NCBI GenBank assembly: GCA_037132275.1
Contig: JBAXPK010000006.1
Coordinates: 9,229 to 73,228, forward strand
Direction of reading: 5' to 3'
From: JAABPW01 sp037132275
GTDB taxonomy: Bacteria; Verrucomicrobiota; Kiritimatiellia; CAIKKV01; CAITUY01
DNA length: 64,000 nt
The notes under the pieces were generated by a model that did no database searches, had not been told where the DNA came from, and worked only from the letters and a program-made list of their open reading frames with translations. The position numbers and the translations under genes were made by a program. Shown piece by piece: positions 45,601 to 53,809 of the stretch (the first letter of the stretch is position 1; each line of letters starts with the position of its first letter).

Positions 45601-45796
45601 CCTGATAGGCCCCCATATCCCTTCCCAGCCGGTTTAGAGGGGTGGCCTTAGCGGACTTCGAGGTATCATGGGTTGAGGTGGCGGATTCGACCTGTTGAAG
45701 GAACCGGGTGGCGCCAAGCAGGGGTTGTTCCACCGCCTGTGTCGAGAGTTTAGAAACCATCATTAGCGAGGCCAAGACCAGAAGCGTCGTTCTCAT
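42656..45796 (-). CDS. Large secreted TPR-repeat protein
   Basis: 1046 residues. A signal peptide (MRTTLLVLASLMMVSKLSTQA) leads into an almost wholly helical protein. TPR-like pairs of helices are recognisable from about residue 380 on, for example VVREALKVDPTDGEQPAGDR, AEKHYELAFERMPEQFGQVA and AYSYYQRAVELDPDYLDGWK near 880-920. It is probably periplasmic or outer-membrane-associated and works as a scaffold. Nothing in it points to an enzyme. The ridA gene follows ten bases later. Confidence 0.8.
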   Translation of the reverse strand: MRTTLLVLASLMMVSKLSTQAVEQPLLGATRFLQQVESATSTHDTSKSAKATPLNRLGRDMGAYQAKQATLTPDTAASEWLALYDRFLALPQSMNRNSDDPNSDAGTNAPTLPGLLNIMPGPAAWPTLSRLMHQRPPETGPKSMRNGTRNIMFSLLNNDTSSLLKDVEALDASIKALTGNDRRSSDSQWQGLKTELIRATTSGTNLVNEFRQLLAQQKNSQGQEVTDIKVPNLVALAGATEAETLLLEALTLPRIRLSISEAGETRKLAQRLARQHSGELKQPQWGLISSIDQTDLYEAMAKQFPPPKTNETTSVLSPFLGGFNSRYYSGRQDSEQNRYRQQATVYYMLGLLAQNRSEDAVKVLNANFSSTEEPSYGWGYGFKWTNVENLIPRATLYAFLKQALKSNPELPFWDEYVRLSLLEGKTGEVASELKEQLANKKLPLIQQTRLLTQLAHVHLAADEVEAGVACLMQIPMLNLAGESARNQTQLKSEQTRVATQIAELGKLLNRKDWVEQGIALALKRANEETAPDGEGADYNFETSLIPLLTTHGRYAEAEAAILQSIEAKARKAKSQSPMVRQYQNFSDLFSTELIMLAGVYNQAGRHADVLTLMENCPWWSATDVKNLNENWCEGKTPPVMVAEALINAGRKDEAVRILKYVVEQNPTSDKGYEPLMGIASTELLPWLDGLYQLDRFEERPLIWKAVLLLKAGKLDDAEKVVREALKVDPTDGEQPAGDRVRGYGVLADILKAKGNLKDAEFFAKVVKSVRVAEQGDALTSAKLIKRSLALYEEAEGLFVDAYCVQWRLGERLNALGRTAEAEKHYELAFERMPEQFGQVANLCFGCEGVFQSKSSQSAADRILTRMEKSGSSRPQVYFLLGQLREAEERFTEAYSYYQRAVELDPDYLDGWKKLAELAETLFIPAADRDRISLHMLQLDPLQRHSYGASLDKIMDFKGLWTVLEANRRPVMKSPTELFVLKAARDRREKEKTEAQSSMSYRHYYEQRHQAPSWGKLLTSHHLMQQLLNLQQDGQNRYSSMGDFDFD

Positions 45797-45918
45797 GGGA
45801 ATCCTTTCAGTGAGTTACTGACAACTTATGCCTGCCATCCACCTGACGCAAACAAAAACAGCTAACATCAGGCCAGAAACTTGCTTTTGTGGAGGGAGAG
45901 CGGTAAGGTCTTCCCATC

Positions 45919-47025
45919 ATGACAAACGATGATTACGTAGAGGGAATTCCTGCCGACCGGATGTCGGCGACCGATGATGAGCGGATTGAGAACATTGTAC
46001 CCCTGCCGCCGCCCTCGCATCTGATCCGCTTTTTTCCAATTCAGGGTACCCCGGCTGAGCAGTTGATCGCCACTACCCGTCGGACTGTGCGCGAGATTCT
46101 GAGGGGAAATTCCGACCGGCTGCTCGTGATCATCGGTCCCTGCTCCATTCACGATCCGGCCTCCGCGATTGCCTATGCTGAAAAGTTGTTGGCGGAGCGT
46201 GAGCGCCTTGGCGGAGAGCTGGAGGTGCTGATGCGTGTTTACTTTGAAAAACCACGCACCACCGTGGGGTGGAAGGGACTCATCAATGATCCTTATTGCA
46301 ACGGCAGTTTCCGCATCAACGAGGGACTGCGTATCGCCCGCGATCTGCTGGTGCGCATCAACCAGGCGGGCATGCCGGCCGGATGTGAATTCCTGGATGT
46401 GATCTCGCCGCAATACATCGGCGACCTGGTGTCCTGGGGCGCCATCGGGGCGCGCACGACCGAGTCACAGGTCCACCGCGAACTTGCCTCGGGCCTGTCT
46501 GCGGCGGTGGGCTTCAAGAATGGAACCGACGGCAATGTGAAGATTGCGGTGGACGCCATCCTGGCTGCCCGTGAAAAACATCACTTTCTTTCGGTTCACA
46601 AGACCGGGCAGGTTGCCATTGTCGAGACGCGCGGAAACGACGACTGTCATATCATCCTGCGTGGTGGCAAAAGGCCGAATTATGAGGCCGCCAGCGTGCA
46701 GGCGGCGTGTGATGAACTGGGTAAAGCCGGACTGCCGGAACGCCTGATGATTGACCTTTCACATGGCAACAGCCTCAAGGACTACCGGCAACAGATGGCA
46801 ACGGGCGCTGCCGTGGCCGGGCAGGTCGCCGGAGGCGAGCGACGGATCATCGGCGTGATTGTCGAATCTCATCTGGTGGAGGGCCGCCAGGAACTTGTAC
46901 CGGGAAAGCCCCTCGTCTATGGACAAAGCATCACGGATGCCTGTCTCGGGTGGAACGACTCCGTGCGTCTCCTCGATCAGTTTGCGGATGCGGTTCGCGC
47001 CCGCCGCAAGTCGGCCAGACGGTGA
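45919..47025 (+). CDS. 3-deoxy-7-phosphoheptulonate (DAHP) synthase, class I
   Basis: 368 residues. It catalyses the first step of the shikimate pathway from PEP and erythrose 4-phosphate. The AroF/G/H-type motifs are present: VIIGPCSIHDP, MRVYFEKPRTTVGWKGLIND, GCEFLDVISPQYIGDLVSWG, GARTTESQVHRELASGLS, GFKNGTDGNVKIA, ILRGGKRPNYEA and DLSHGNS. The N-terminal extension (about 1-50) is of the kind used for feedback regulation; which aromatic amino acid inhibits it cannot be told. It is divergent from the TPR gene and appears monocistronic. Confidence 0.96.
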   Translation: MTNDDYVEGIPADRMSATDDERIENIVPLPPPSHLIRFFPIQGTPAEQLIATTRRTVREILRGNSDRLLVIIGPCSIHDPASAIAYAEKLLAERERLGGELEVLMRVYFEKPRTTVGWKGLINDPYCNGSFRINEGLRIARDLLVRINQAGMPAGCEFLDVISPQYIGDLVSWGAIGARTTESQVHRELASGLSAAVGFKNGTDGNVKIAVDAILAAREKHHFLSVHKTGQVAIVETRGNDDCHIILRGGKRPNYEAASVQAACDELGKAGLPERLMIDLSHGNSLKDYRQQMATGAAVAGQVAGGERRIIGVIVESHLVEGRQELVPGKPLVYGQSITDACLGWNDSVRLLDQFADAVRARRKSARR

Positions 47026-47058
47026 AGCCGGTTTCCCCTGGCCGGGAATTTAAGGCAT

Positions 47059-47916
47059 TCAGGAGCCGGAAAATTCCCCCAGGCGGATCGTGCCGCTCGG
47101 GTCGGTGCTGACCTTGATCGTTTTTCGGATGAGCCGGTTTAGAGTCGGGAAATCGTCCGGGATACGCGCTTTGAGATCGTTCATCATGTGTTGCTCGTTG
47201 AACGAGACAATACTAATCAACACCAGGGCGCCGGCTTCGGCGGCACACATCAGGCTCGCGTACTCCCCGGGCGTTTTCGGGTCACGGATGTACACCAGAT
47301 CAGGCGCGAGGCAGAGACTGTTTTGAATTCCTTCGGAGAGGGTGGGGATATCGGTACCCACTTCTACCTGGATGACGACCGAGTTCCGATGGCGCAGGAG
47401 GTAGGAGAGGCTCTGTTCCAGAATATAGATAATTTTGTTTTGGGTCGCATTGAGCCGGGCCAGGGAGGCATAGAGAAGTTGAGATAACGCGTCTGATGAG
47501 GGGCCGGTGAAGAGCACGATACCGCCGTCGGGTTGATTCAAGGAGGACTCCATCAGCGTCATTTGTTCGGGTGAACTGAGCAGGGTTTCAAGTTTCGGGA
47601 TGTCATAGGTCATGCGTTGAATGGCGACAAAATCGCTTCCTCGCTGGGTGAGGTAATGGACTCTGAACCGGCCCAGATTGGGCATTCCAAACGCGAAGAC
47701 CCCGTGTTTCCCCATGTCCGTCGGTCCTGAACGACGGGCATGGCTGGCCAAGGTGGCCAGTGTGTCTCGAATATCATCGGGAGTGAGCACGGTATTGATG
47801 ACGATATGGAATTCAGTACCCTTTTTTTCGACGGGCGGTGCCCCGGCGACGAGCAAGACCTGCGAAAAACGATTGTCCCCGCCAAGATAAGTTAGAATTT
47901 TTGACGCATAATTCAT
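47059..47916 (-). CDS. PilT-like protein with degraded ATPase motifs
   Basis: 285 residues, shorter than the 340-plus of active PilT. The N-terminal part resembles the PilT PAS-like domain (LVAGAPPVEKKGTEFHI, then GRFRVHYLTQRG). Where Walker A should read GPTGSGKST it reads GPSSDALSQ, losing the invariant Lys and Ser/Thr. The Walker B position reads APDLVYIRDPKTPGEY in place of DPD...GEmRD, so the catalytic Glu is lost. The remaining pattern (GALVLISIVSFN) still follows the His-box. It is therefore probably a non-hydrolysing regulator or adaptor. The histidine kinase gene lies upstream on the same strand. Confidence 0.75.
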   Translation of the reverse strand: MNYASKILTYLGGDNRFSQVLLVAGAPPVEKKGTEFHIVINTVLTPDDIRDTLATLASHARRSGPTDMGKHGVFAFGMPNLGRFRVHYLTQRGSDFVAIQRMTYDIPKLETLLSSPEQMTLMESSLNQPDGGIVLFTGPSSDALSQLLYASLARLNATQNKIIYILEQSLSYLLRHRNSVVIQVEVGTDIPTLSEGIQNSLCLAPDLVYIRDPKTPGEYASLMCAAEAGALVLISIVSFNEQHMMNDLKARIPDDFPTLNRLIRKTIKVSTDPSGTIRLGEFSGS

Positions 47917-47936
47917 AGTGTTTCCCTCAGCCTATC

Positions 47937-50336
47937 CTACTTTAAGACCAATCCCAATACTTCATGGAGTTGGGCCTCTGTGTATGGTTTTGCAAGCACT
48001 CCCTTGAAGCCGTAAAAGGCATAGTTCGAAAGGATAGCCCCTTCGGAATATCCACTGGAAGCAATCGCCTTGGCGTTTGGGTCGATGGCCAGGATGGTCT
48101 TAATCACCTCCAGCCCGCCGATGCCGCCGGGAATGGTAAGATCCAGAATGAGAACATCGAAGGGGGTTCCGGCGTTCAGGGATTGTTTGTACAGGTCAAT
48201 GGCCTGTTGTCCGTCAGAGGCGGTCTCCACGAAACAGCCCATCTGTTTCAGCCAATGCGGAATCACCATAAGAATGAACTTCTCATCATCCAGGATTAAT
48301 ATTTTGGGCGCAGGTTTAAAGGGCTGGGGCTCCACCGGGGAGGCCACGGTCTTCGGCTGGTCGGTCTCGGACGCCGGAAGGTAGATCGTAAAGTGTGAGC
48401 CTTTGCCCAGTTCCGAAATAACGCCTATCTGGCCGCCGTGCTTGGTGATGATTGAATAGGTTGTCGCCAGTCCCAGTCCGCTGCCCGTTTGTTTCGTGGT
48501 GAAATAGGGGTCGAATATCCGGCCAAGATATTTTGGATCGATGCCGGCTCCCTCATCCCGCACGGAAATTCTGATATACCTCCCCGCAGGGAGAGTGGAA
48601 CTGACCGCCTTCTTGATGTCCTCATTCTCTACAGTGATATACAAATGTCCGCCATCAGGCATGGCCTCGCGGGCATTGGTGGTGAGATTGGAGATGACCT
48701 GCTGGATTTGCCCATTGTCAGCCTTGGCCATCCATAGGTCATTCGCCGACTTATACACGAGCATGACATTGCTTCCGGAAAGGTCAAAGCGGGCCACCTC
48801 TTCGACAAGCGCCCCCAGACTGACATTCTCCAGGACAGGTTCCCCTCCTTTGGCAAAGGTCAGCAACTGCTTGGTCAGCCGGATTGCCCGCTTCATGGAT
48901 TTTGCAGCCTCTTCAAGGTGCTTAAAGGCGGGATGATCTTTTGGAAGTTCTTTCTTAGCCAAAGAGAGATTGCCGAATAATGCCATCAGGATGTTGTTAA
49001 AATCATGCGCAATGCCGCCCGCCAACGTGCCGACACTTGTGAGTTTTTGCATTTTCTGCAGTTCGGCATGGACTCTCAGCCGTTCAGTGACGTCCATGAT
49101 CGACGATTGGTATCCTATCAATTTGCCCTTCTCATCGCGCAAGCTGGTTGCAATGGTATGGGCGGCGAAGGTTGAGCCCTCCTCACGTTTCGCCGTAAAC
49201 TCACCTTCCCATTGGCCTTTATCCTGAAGGGCGGCAACGAAAACGCGGAAATCGTTGGGATCATTAAAAAGATGCTGGATCGGCTTCCCGATAACCTTGG
49301 TTTTGTCCGAATATCCAAAAATCCGGAGGAACATATCATTGAGTTCGGTGATGATGCCGTTCATGTTGGTGATGCTTTTGGCGGCTATCGAGGCATCAAA
49401 AACAAGATTTTTAAGCTGTAAGGCCTGTTCTGCTTGCCGGCGCATCGCGATTTCGCGATTGAGTCCCCACATGGCGTAGGCCATGGCAAGCACGAGCGCC
49501 ATGCAGAGGTACTCCAGCAACAGAATACGCCAGCCCCAATGCCCACTCCCATATCTGGTGAAGTGCAACGATACTCCGCTTTCCGGTGGGGTCAGGGAGA
49601 CCTGATGAGACGTGTTTTCATCCATCGCCTCTGTCTGTGGCAATGTGAAAAGCACATTTCCCGAGGCATCTGTGATGCCGACGTTAGTGGCTTTGAGTAT
49701 CTGAGCGGGGATTAACTGTTGCAGTATCTTATTGCAGGAATAGGTGCCACCTATCAGACCCAGAAAATCGTCATTCCGATAAACCGGTACCCATATCTCG
49801 AAAGCGAGGTCTCCCTGGACAAACTCGAATGGACGGGTATAGACGGGCTTTCGCCTTTCCCTTGCCAATCGGGAGGCGCGCTTGGGTTCCGGCAGGTTGA
49901 GACGCAGTCCTGCAATCTCTTGGTTGGGGGCCAGCGGCGCCACATCGATAATGAGAAAATCGGCATCCACCCAGGTGATACATATGAGTTCCGGATGGTC
50001 CTCAACATAAAGCGAGGCCCGTTTTTGAAACGAGGCGAGATCCATGGCTCCCTCGCCGCGATCTTTGGCAATCATGAGCAGGTAGTCTTGATTTCCCTTC
50101 AGCCGCAGACGCAGGTTGTCGCCCAACGATTCCGCACGGGCGGCAATTTCGTTCTTTTGCGTTTGGGTGGTATTGACTTGAAGGAGCCCGAGAAATGTCG
50201 CAAAAACGATAATGAATGAACCGAGCAAAATGACGGGGCCAAACCACAAGGGATAACCGGGAGTATACCGCGTAGCGTGTACGCCGCTTGACGGCATTGC
50301 GCTCCGTTTTTTGAACAACCATTCCTTGAATATCAT
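47937..50336 (-). CDS. Hybrid sensor histidine kinase with PAS and receiver domains
   Basis: About 799 residues. Membrane helix 1 (about 28-50) and helix 2 (about 268-288) bracket a periplasmic sensor. Then come a PAS domain (about 310-430), a HisKA domain with acceptor His in GGIAHDFNNILMALFGN, and an HATPase with TNAREAMPDGG, DEGAGID and GSGLGLATTYSI. The C-terminal receiver (about 680-799) has acceptor Asp in VLILDLTIPGGIGG. The ATG at 50336 is preferred over an upstream in-frame GTG-type start. It precedes the PilT-like gene by 20 bases, so the two probably share a transcript. Confidence 0.93.
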   Translation of the reverse strand: MIFKEWLFKKRSAMPSSGVHATRYTPGYPLWFGPVILLGSFIIVFATFLGLLQVNTTQTQKNEIAARAESLGDNLRLRLKGNQDYLLMIAKDRGEGAMDLASFQKRASLYVEDHPELICITWVDADFLIIDVAPLAPNQEIAGLRLNLPEPKRASRLARERRKPVYTRPFEFVQGDLAFEIWVPVYRNDDFLGLIGGTYSCNKILQQLIPAQILKATNVGITDASGNVLFTLPQTEAMDENTSHQVSLTPPESGVSLHFTRYGSGHWGWRILLLEYLCMALVLAMAYAMWGLNREIAMRRQAEQALQLKNLVFDASIAAKSITNMNGIITELNDMFLRIFGYSDKTKVIGKPIQHLFNDPNDFRVFVAALQDKGQWEGEFTAKREEGSTFAAHTIATSLRDEKGKLIGYQSSIMDVTERLRVHAELQKMQKLTSVGTLAGGIAHDFNNILMALFGNLSLAKKELPKDHPAFKHLEEAAKSMKRAIRLTKQLLTFAKGGEPVLENVSLGALVEEVARFDLSGSNVMLVYKSANDLWMAKADNGQIQQVISNLTTNAREAMPDGGHLYITVENEDIKKAVSSTLPAGRYIRISVRDEGAGIDPKYLGRIFDPYFTTKQTGSGLGLATTYSIITKHGGQIGVISELGKGSHFTIYLPASETDQPKTVASPVEPQPFKPAPKILILDDEKFILMVIPHWLKQMGCFVETASDGQQAIDLYKQSLNAGTPFDVLILDLTIPGGIGGLEVIKTILAIDPNAKAIASSGYSEGAILSNYAFYGFKGVLAKPYTEAQLHEVLGLVLK

Positions 50337-50480
50337 AAGGCTGCAAACCAATCTATTAACGACGATACGTCATGTAGATATATCTGGCAACCCAGTTTTC
50401 TGAGTATTTTGGAGAGGGGTGCATGAGGGACTCAACTTTCCCATTCCAGGGTTTGGCGGTTCAGTGGCGGTGCAGTTTTT

Positions 50481-50606
50481 TCAGGCGCCCGAGTCACGGG
50501 GATGGATCAGTTTAGCCAAGGAAGCGACATGCTCTGCGGCATGATGGAAGTCGACGATTTGGATCGCGAACAGCGAAAGACGGGTTAGGAAGGGATGCTG
50601 CGTCAC
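50481..50606 (-). pseudogene. Possible transposase fragment (DFHHAAEH motif)
   Basis: A 41-residue minus-strand frame from a GTG overlapping the HD-gene stop. It contains IQIVDFHHAAEHVASLAK, which resembles the DFYHAxEHL block of ISKra4-type DDE transposases. No other transposase block or inverted repeat is seen in the rest of the gap (50337-50602). The short length means the match could be chance. Confidence 0.25.
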
Positions 50607-52126
50607 TCATTTCCCTTGGGATAAGCGATCCGGCTGTGAAGCATGTTCGTGAGACAAAATACGAATGCCCGTTTGACGCGGCTGAGTTCTGCCAGGGTCA
50701 TCTCGCAATCATCCAGTTGGTTATCCTCGATGCGGGAATCGACCAATCTGTCAATCAGTTCCGTAATTCCTGTCGCGGTGGGTTTCTCCAGCGAGCGAGA
50801 GGCTGCTTCAACGGAGTCGGCTAGCATAATGATGGCGGCCTCGCGCGAGTTTGGTTTGGGGCCCGGATAGCGATAGTTGGATTCCTCCACAATTCTCCGT
50901 CCCAGTCCCGTGGAGGATTGGGATTCCGCCTGGGCCTGCTGGCCCGCTTTGTGATGGAAATAGACGACGAGGCCGGTGCCGTGGTGTTGCTGGATGATGT
51001 CGATGACCGGACGGGGAAGCTTGTGTAGCATGGCAAGGGTGATGCCATCCTTGAGGTGGGCCATCACCAGTAGGGCGCTCATGCTGGGAGCCAACCCATT
51101 GTGCGGGTTATCTCCGGTCCTGATATTTTCAGCGAAATAATCCGCCTTGGTGATTTTCCCGATGTCGTGGAAATATGCCCCGATGCGCGCCAGCACGGAA
51201 TTGGCCTCAATCTCATCGGCGGCAGCCTGTGCGAGGTTGGCGACCATTAGACTGTGGTGGTAGGTGCCGGGCGCCTCAAACGCCAGGCGTTGAAGGAGGG
51301 GATGGGCAAGATCGGAAAGCTCAAGAAGACTCATGTTTGAGGTACGCCCGAACAAAGCCTCGCAGACTGGCAGCAGCAGCAGAACCAGCATGGCCGCCAT
51401 CAGGCCGCCCGTGATGCTGGCCCCTGCCAGGATGCCGCCCAGTATCGCGTGAGTGGGGATATGATCGAGCGAAACGATCAGGCTGGCCATCTGGAGCAGT
51501 CCGACTAAGACCCCTATCCTGATAACCTGTGTTCGCCGTCGGATTTTCTTAATCGACCGCGCCGAGGCGGCGGTTGCAATCAGGCCTGCCACCAGTATCG
51601 GGACACTGCAACTGCCGATGATAAAACAGACGAGGGTCGCCCATAGCCCGACGACCGTGGCGGCCGCACCCCCCAGCAACACGCCCGTGAGCAGCGGGGC
51701 CAGCGCAAAAGGGATCAGCATTTCAGCCGTTCCGCGCGAGAGTACGGGCCAGTGATCTGCCAGATGGATCAGAATGCTGCCCGGAATGACCGTGGCTAAC
51801 CCGCTCATGGCCAGCAGAAGCAGATGGGCGTTATTCTTCAGGATGTGGGGATCAAGAACCCGTAACAGGATGGCGGAAGCCGCGGTGATGACGAGAAGAA
51901 ACACCTCGTTTCCGGCATTCGCAATGGCAAGGGGAAGGGTGCCGCCTTTATCTCCGGTGCCGGTGTACAGTAGCAGGCTTGCGGAACCCCAGAGAAAAGC
52001 TCCAATAAGCAACGAGATGGAAGGTTGGTTCCACCAGGCGATGTCATCATCCGGTGACTTCCGTCCGCCGTCCTTGTAGCGTTCTTTAAGCCGCTGTGAC
52101 CGGAATTTTGATAACCATTGCTTCAT
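50603..52126 (-). CDS. Membrane HD-domain phosphodiesterase (PgpH-like)
   Basis: About 507 residues. A short cytoplasmic N-terminus is followed by about seven membrane helices (about 38-265). A C-terminal HD domain (about 275-490) has GTYHHSLMVANLAQAAADEI, GAYFHDIGKI, HHGTGLVVYFHHKA and ADSVEAASRSL. This is the 7TM-HD arrangement of PgpH, a cyclic di-AMP hydrolase. However, the large N-terminal extracytoplasmic 7TMR-HDED domain of PgpH is missing. The start may be TTG at 52147 or ATG at 52126. It is divergent from holA. Confidence 0.82.
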   Translation of the reverse strand: MKQWLSKFRSQRLKERYKDGGRKSPDDDIAWWNQPSISLLIGAFLWGSASLLLYTGTGDKGGTLPLAIANAGNEVFLLVITAASAILLRVLDPHILKNNAHLLLLAMSGLATVIPGSILIHLADHWPVLSRGTAEMLIPFALAPLLTGVLLGGAAATVVGLWATLVCFIIGSCSVPILVAGLIATAASARSIKKIRRRTQVIRIGVLVGLLQMASLIVSLDHIPTHAILGGILAGASITGGLMAAMLVLLLLPVCEALFGRTSNMSLLELSDLAHPLLQRLAFEAPGTYHHSLMVANLAQAAADEIEANSVLARIGAYFHDIGKITKADYFAENIRTGDNPHNGLAPSMSALLVMAHLKDGITLAMLHKLPRPVIDIIQQHHGTGLVVYFHHKAGQQAQAESQSSTGLGRRIVEESNYRYPGPKPNSREAAIIMLADSVEAASRSLEKPTATGITELIDRLVDSRIEDNQLDDCEMTLAELSRVKRAFVFCLTNMLHSRIAYPKGNE

Positions 52127-52201
52127 ATGTTGCTGAACCCGTGACAAACGGGTTTCAAACTGATAGAACCATTAATACATTTTTGGAGCCAACTGGCAAG
52201 A

Positions 52202-53365
52202 ATGAGTAAACACAAACAAGCCTATCTGTATATGGGGGATGATGAATACCCCCTCACTCTGGCTGCCCGGCAGTTGGTCAATACCCTGGTTCCTCCCGCC
52301 GATCAGGCCTTCGGGCTCGAGATCATAGAAGGCGGCGCAGACACCCTGTCTGAGGCTGTGGCGGTAACCAAGCGTTGCCATGAGGCACTTGTTACCCCCG
52401 GATTTCTGATGACAAAGGGAAAGGTCATTTGGTGGCGGGGGGTGTCATTTCTGGCCGAAGGTCCCCGGGGCGAGAGCGACGATGAGTCCGCGCCGCGTGA
52501 TAAACCGGGCGATGCCGTGAAAGCGGCTGTCAAGGAACTGGTGTCCGCACTTGAGTCTGGGCAGGCTGGTGATGCCGTACTTCTGATCACGGCGCCGGGA
52601 GTGGATAAGCGGTCATCTCTTTACAAGCTTTTTTCCAGCCGCTATGAAGTCCGTGAGTTTGCGATGCCGGACAAGGCTTATCTGGTTGAGCGGGTAGGCC
52701 GGGAGAAAATCAGCGCCACGTTTAAAGAACTGGGGATATCTCTGGATGCGGATGCGCTGGAGTTGTTTTTTAACCGGGTGGGGGCAGATTCCCGTCTGAT
52801 TTTCATGGAAGCCGAAAAGGTTTTCCTGTTTCTGGGAGATCGCCGCCGGGCAACCCGGGAGGATATTCAGGTAGTGGTTTCCTCCACTCTGACTTCCGTG
52901 ATGTGGGACCTCCTGGATGCGGTTGGAAATCGCAACTTGTCTATTGCCCTCGAAATTCTTCACGACTTGCTGGTTGGGAAAGAGAGTCCCATAGGAATTC
53001 TGGCTTCCCTATCCTCGCGGATGAGGGATTTAATCCTCTACCGCGAAGCGCTTGACAAGGGGTGGGTTAGAATCAAAGGGGGTGGGGCACGGGAAACGGC
53101 GGAATGGGTAGGGGTTTCTGACGAAGCCGCCGTGGTGATGTCCTCCATTCTCAAGCGCGATCCCCGCACTGTGCATCCCTTTGTGGTGACGAAGATGGCC
53201 CAGCAGGCCCGCCGTTATTCCGCGGTTGAGTTGCGTCGAAATCAGAGTCTACTGATGGAGTCCAATGAAACGCTCGTCACGAGCCGGGTTGCGAATCAGA
53301 CGGTTTTGGAGTTGATGCTGATTCGTTTGATGACGCCGTCACGGGGTAGAGATTCCCGGCAGTGA
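52202..53365 (+). CDS. holA: DNA polymerase III subunit delta HolA
   Basis: 387 residues. HolA opens the beta clamp during clamp loading. Family features are YLYMGDDEYPLTLAARQLV at the start, the middle CKVIWWRG-like strand, GISLDADALELFFNRVGADS, and LWDLLDAVGNRNLSIALEIL-like (here MWDLLDAVGNRNLS) in the collar. There is an Asp/Glu-rich insertion near residues 85-100. It starts with an ATG at 52202 divergently from the HD gene. It is immediately upstream of the tRNA gene. Confidence 0.9.
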   Translation: MSKHKQAYLYMGDDEYPLTLAARQLVNTLVPPADQAFGLEIIEGGADTLSEAVAVTKRCHEALVTPGFLMTKGKVIWWRGVSFLAEGPRGESDDESAPRDKPGDAVKAAVKELVSALESGQAGDAVLLITAPGVDKRSSLYKLFSSRYEVREFAMPDKAYLVERVGREKISATFKELGISLDADALELFFNRVGADSRLIFMEAEKVFLFLGDRRRATREDIQVVVSSTLTSVMWDLLDAVGNRNLSIALEILHDLLVGKESPIGILASLSSRMRDLILYREALDKGWVRIKGGGARETAEWVGVSDEAAVVMSSILKRDPRTVHPFVVTKMAQQARRYSAVELRRNQSLLMESNETLVTSRVANQTVLELMLIRLMTPSRGRDSRQ

Positions 53366-53435
53366 AAAGGAATGTGTCACGGTAGAGTTGACAGCAGGCC
53401 GGTTTTCGATAAAATTTGCCCCGCTTTTCATCGAG

Positions 53436-53511
53436 GCCAACATAGCTCAGCTGGTAGAGCAGCGCATTCGTAATGCGCAGGTCGTCGGTTCGATCCCGAC
53501 TGTTGGCTCCA
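53436..53511 (+). tRNA. tRNA-Thr (anticodon CGT), CCA end encoded
   Basis: A full cloverleaf is visible. Acceptor arms are GCCAACA and TGTTGGC, followed by T-CCA. The D arm is GCTC/GAGC. The anticodon arm is GCGCA/TGCGC with loop TTCGTAA giving anticodon CGT for codon ACG. The T arm is GTCGG/CCGAC with loop TTCGATC. The CCA is encoded. It marks the left edge of the accessory region. Confidence 0.97.
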
Positions 53512-53809
53512 ATTTAATTCTCCGAAAATCAACAAGAACCCAATAAACACAGTGTTTATTGGCGTTTGTTCAAAAACTTCCGTTCCTAGGTGTTGGTATG
53601 CCCCCCGTGTGGTCAGGGAAAATCGACTCCCATTGCCCACAGAAAACCGTATGGACAGCGCCAATGACAGGCAGTACAGTTCTGGCCATGGGCTGCGGCG
53701 TGGAGGCAAGTGCCTCATGCTGCACTGATGGAACAGTCTGTCATCTTAATCTGGATAATCGGGTTCGGCATTTATAATTGTTGTTCACTATTTGTTCAGA
53801 GAGGCAAAT
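53512..53809. other. Gap after tRNA-Thr with an 11-bp-arm palindrome
   Basis: The only clear structure is a perfect inverted repeat at 53540-53562, CCAATAAACAC and GTGTTTATTGG around one base. It has no T-run, so it is a weak terminator candidate and may instead be a processing or protein-binding site. No coding frame in the rest of the stretch is convincing. Confidence 0.5.

Noticed and set aside
53428..53718. Minus-strand frame of 96 residues across the tRNA
   Set aside because: It is the antisense of tRNA-Thr plus flanking bases; the SGSNRRPAHYECAALP-type peptide is a familiar artefact.
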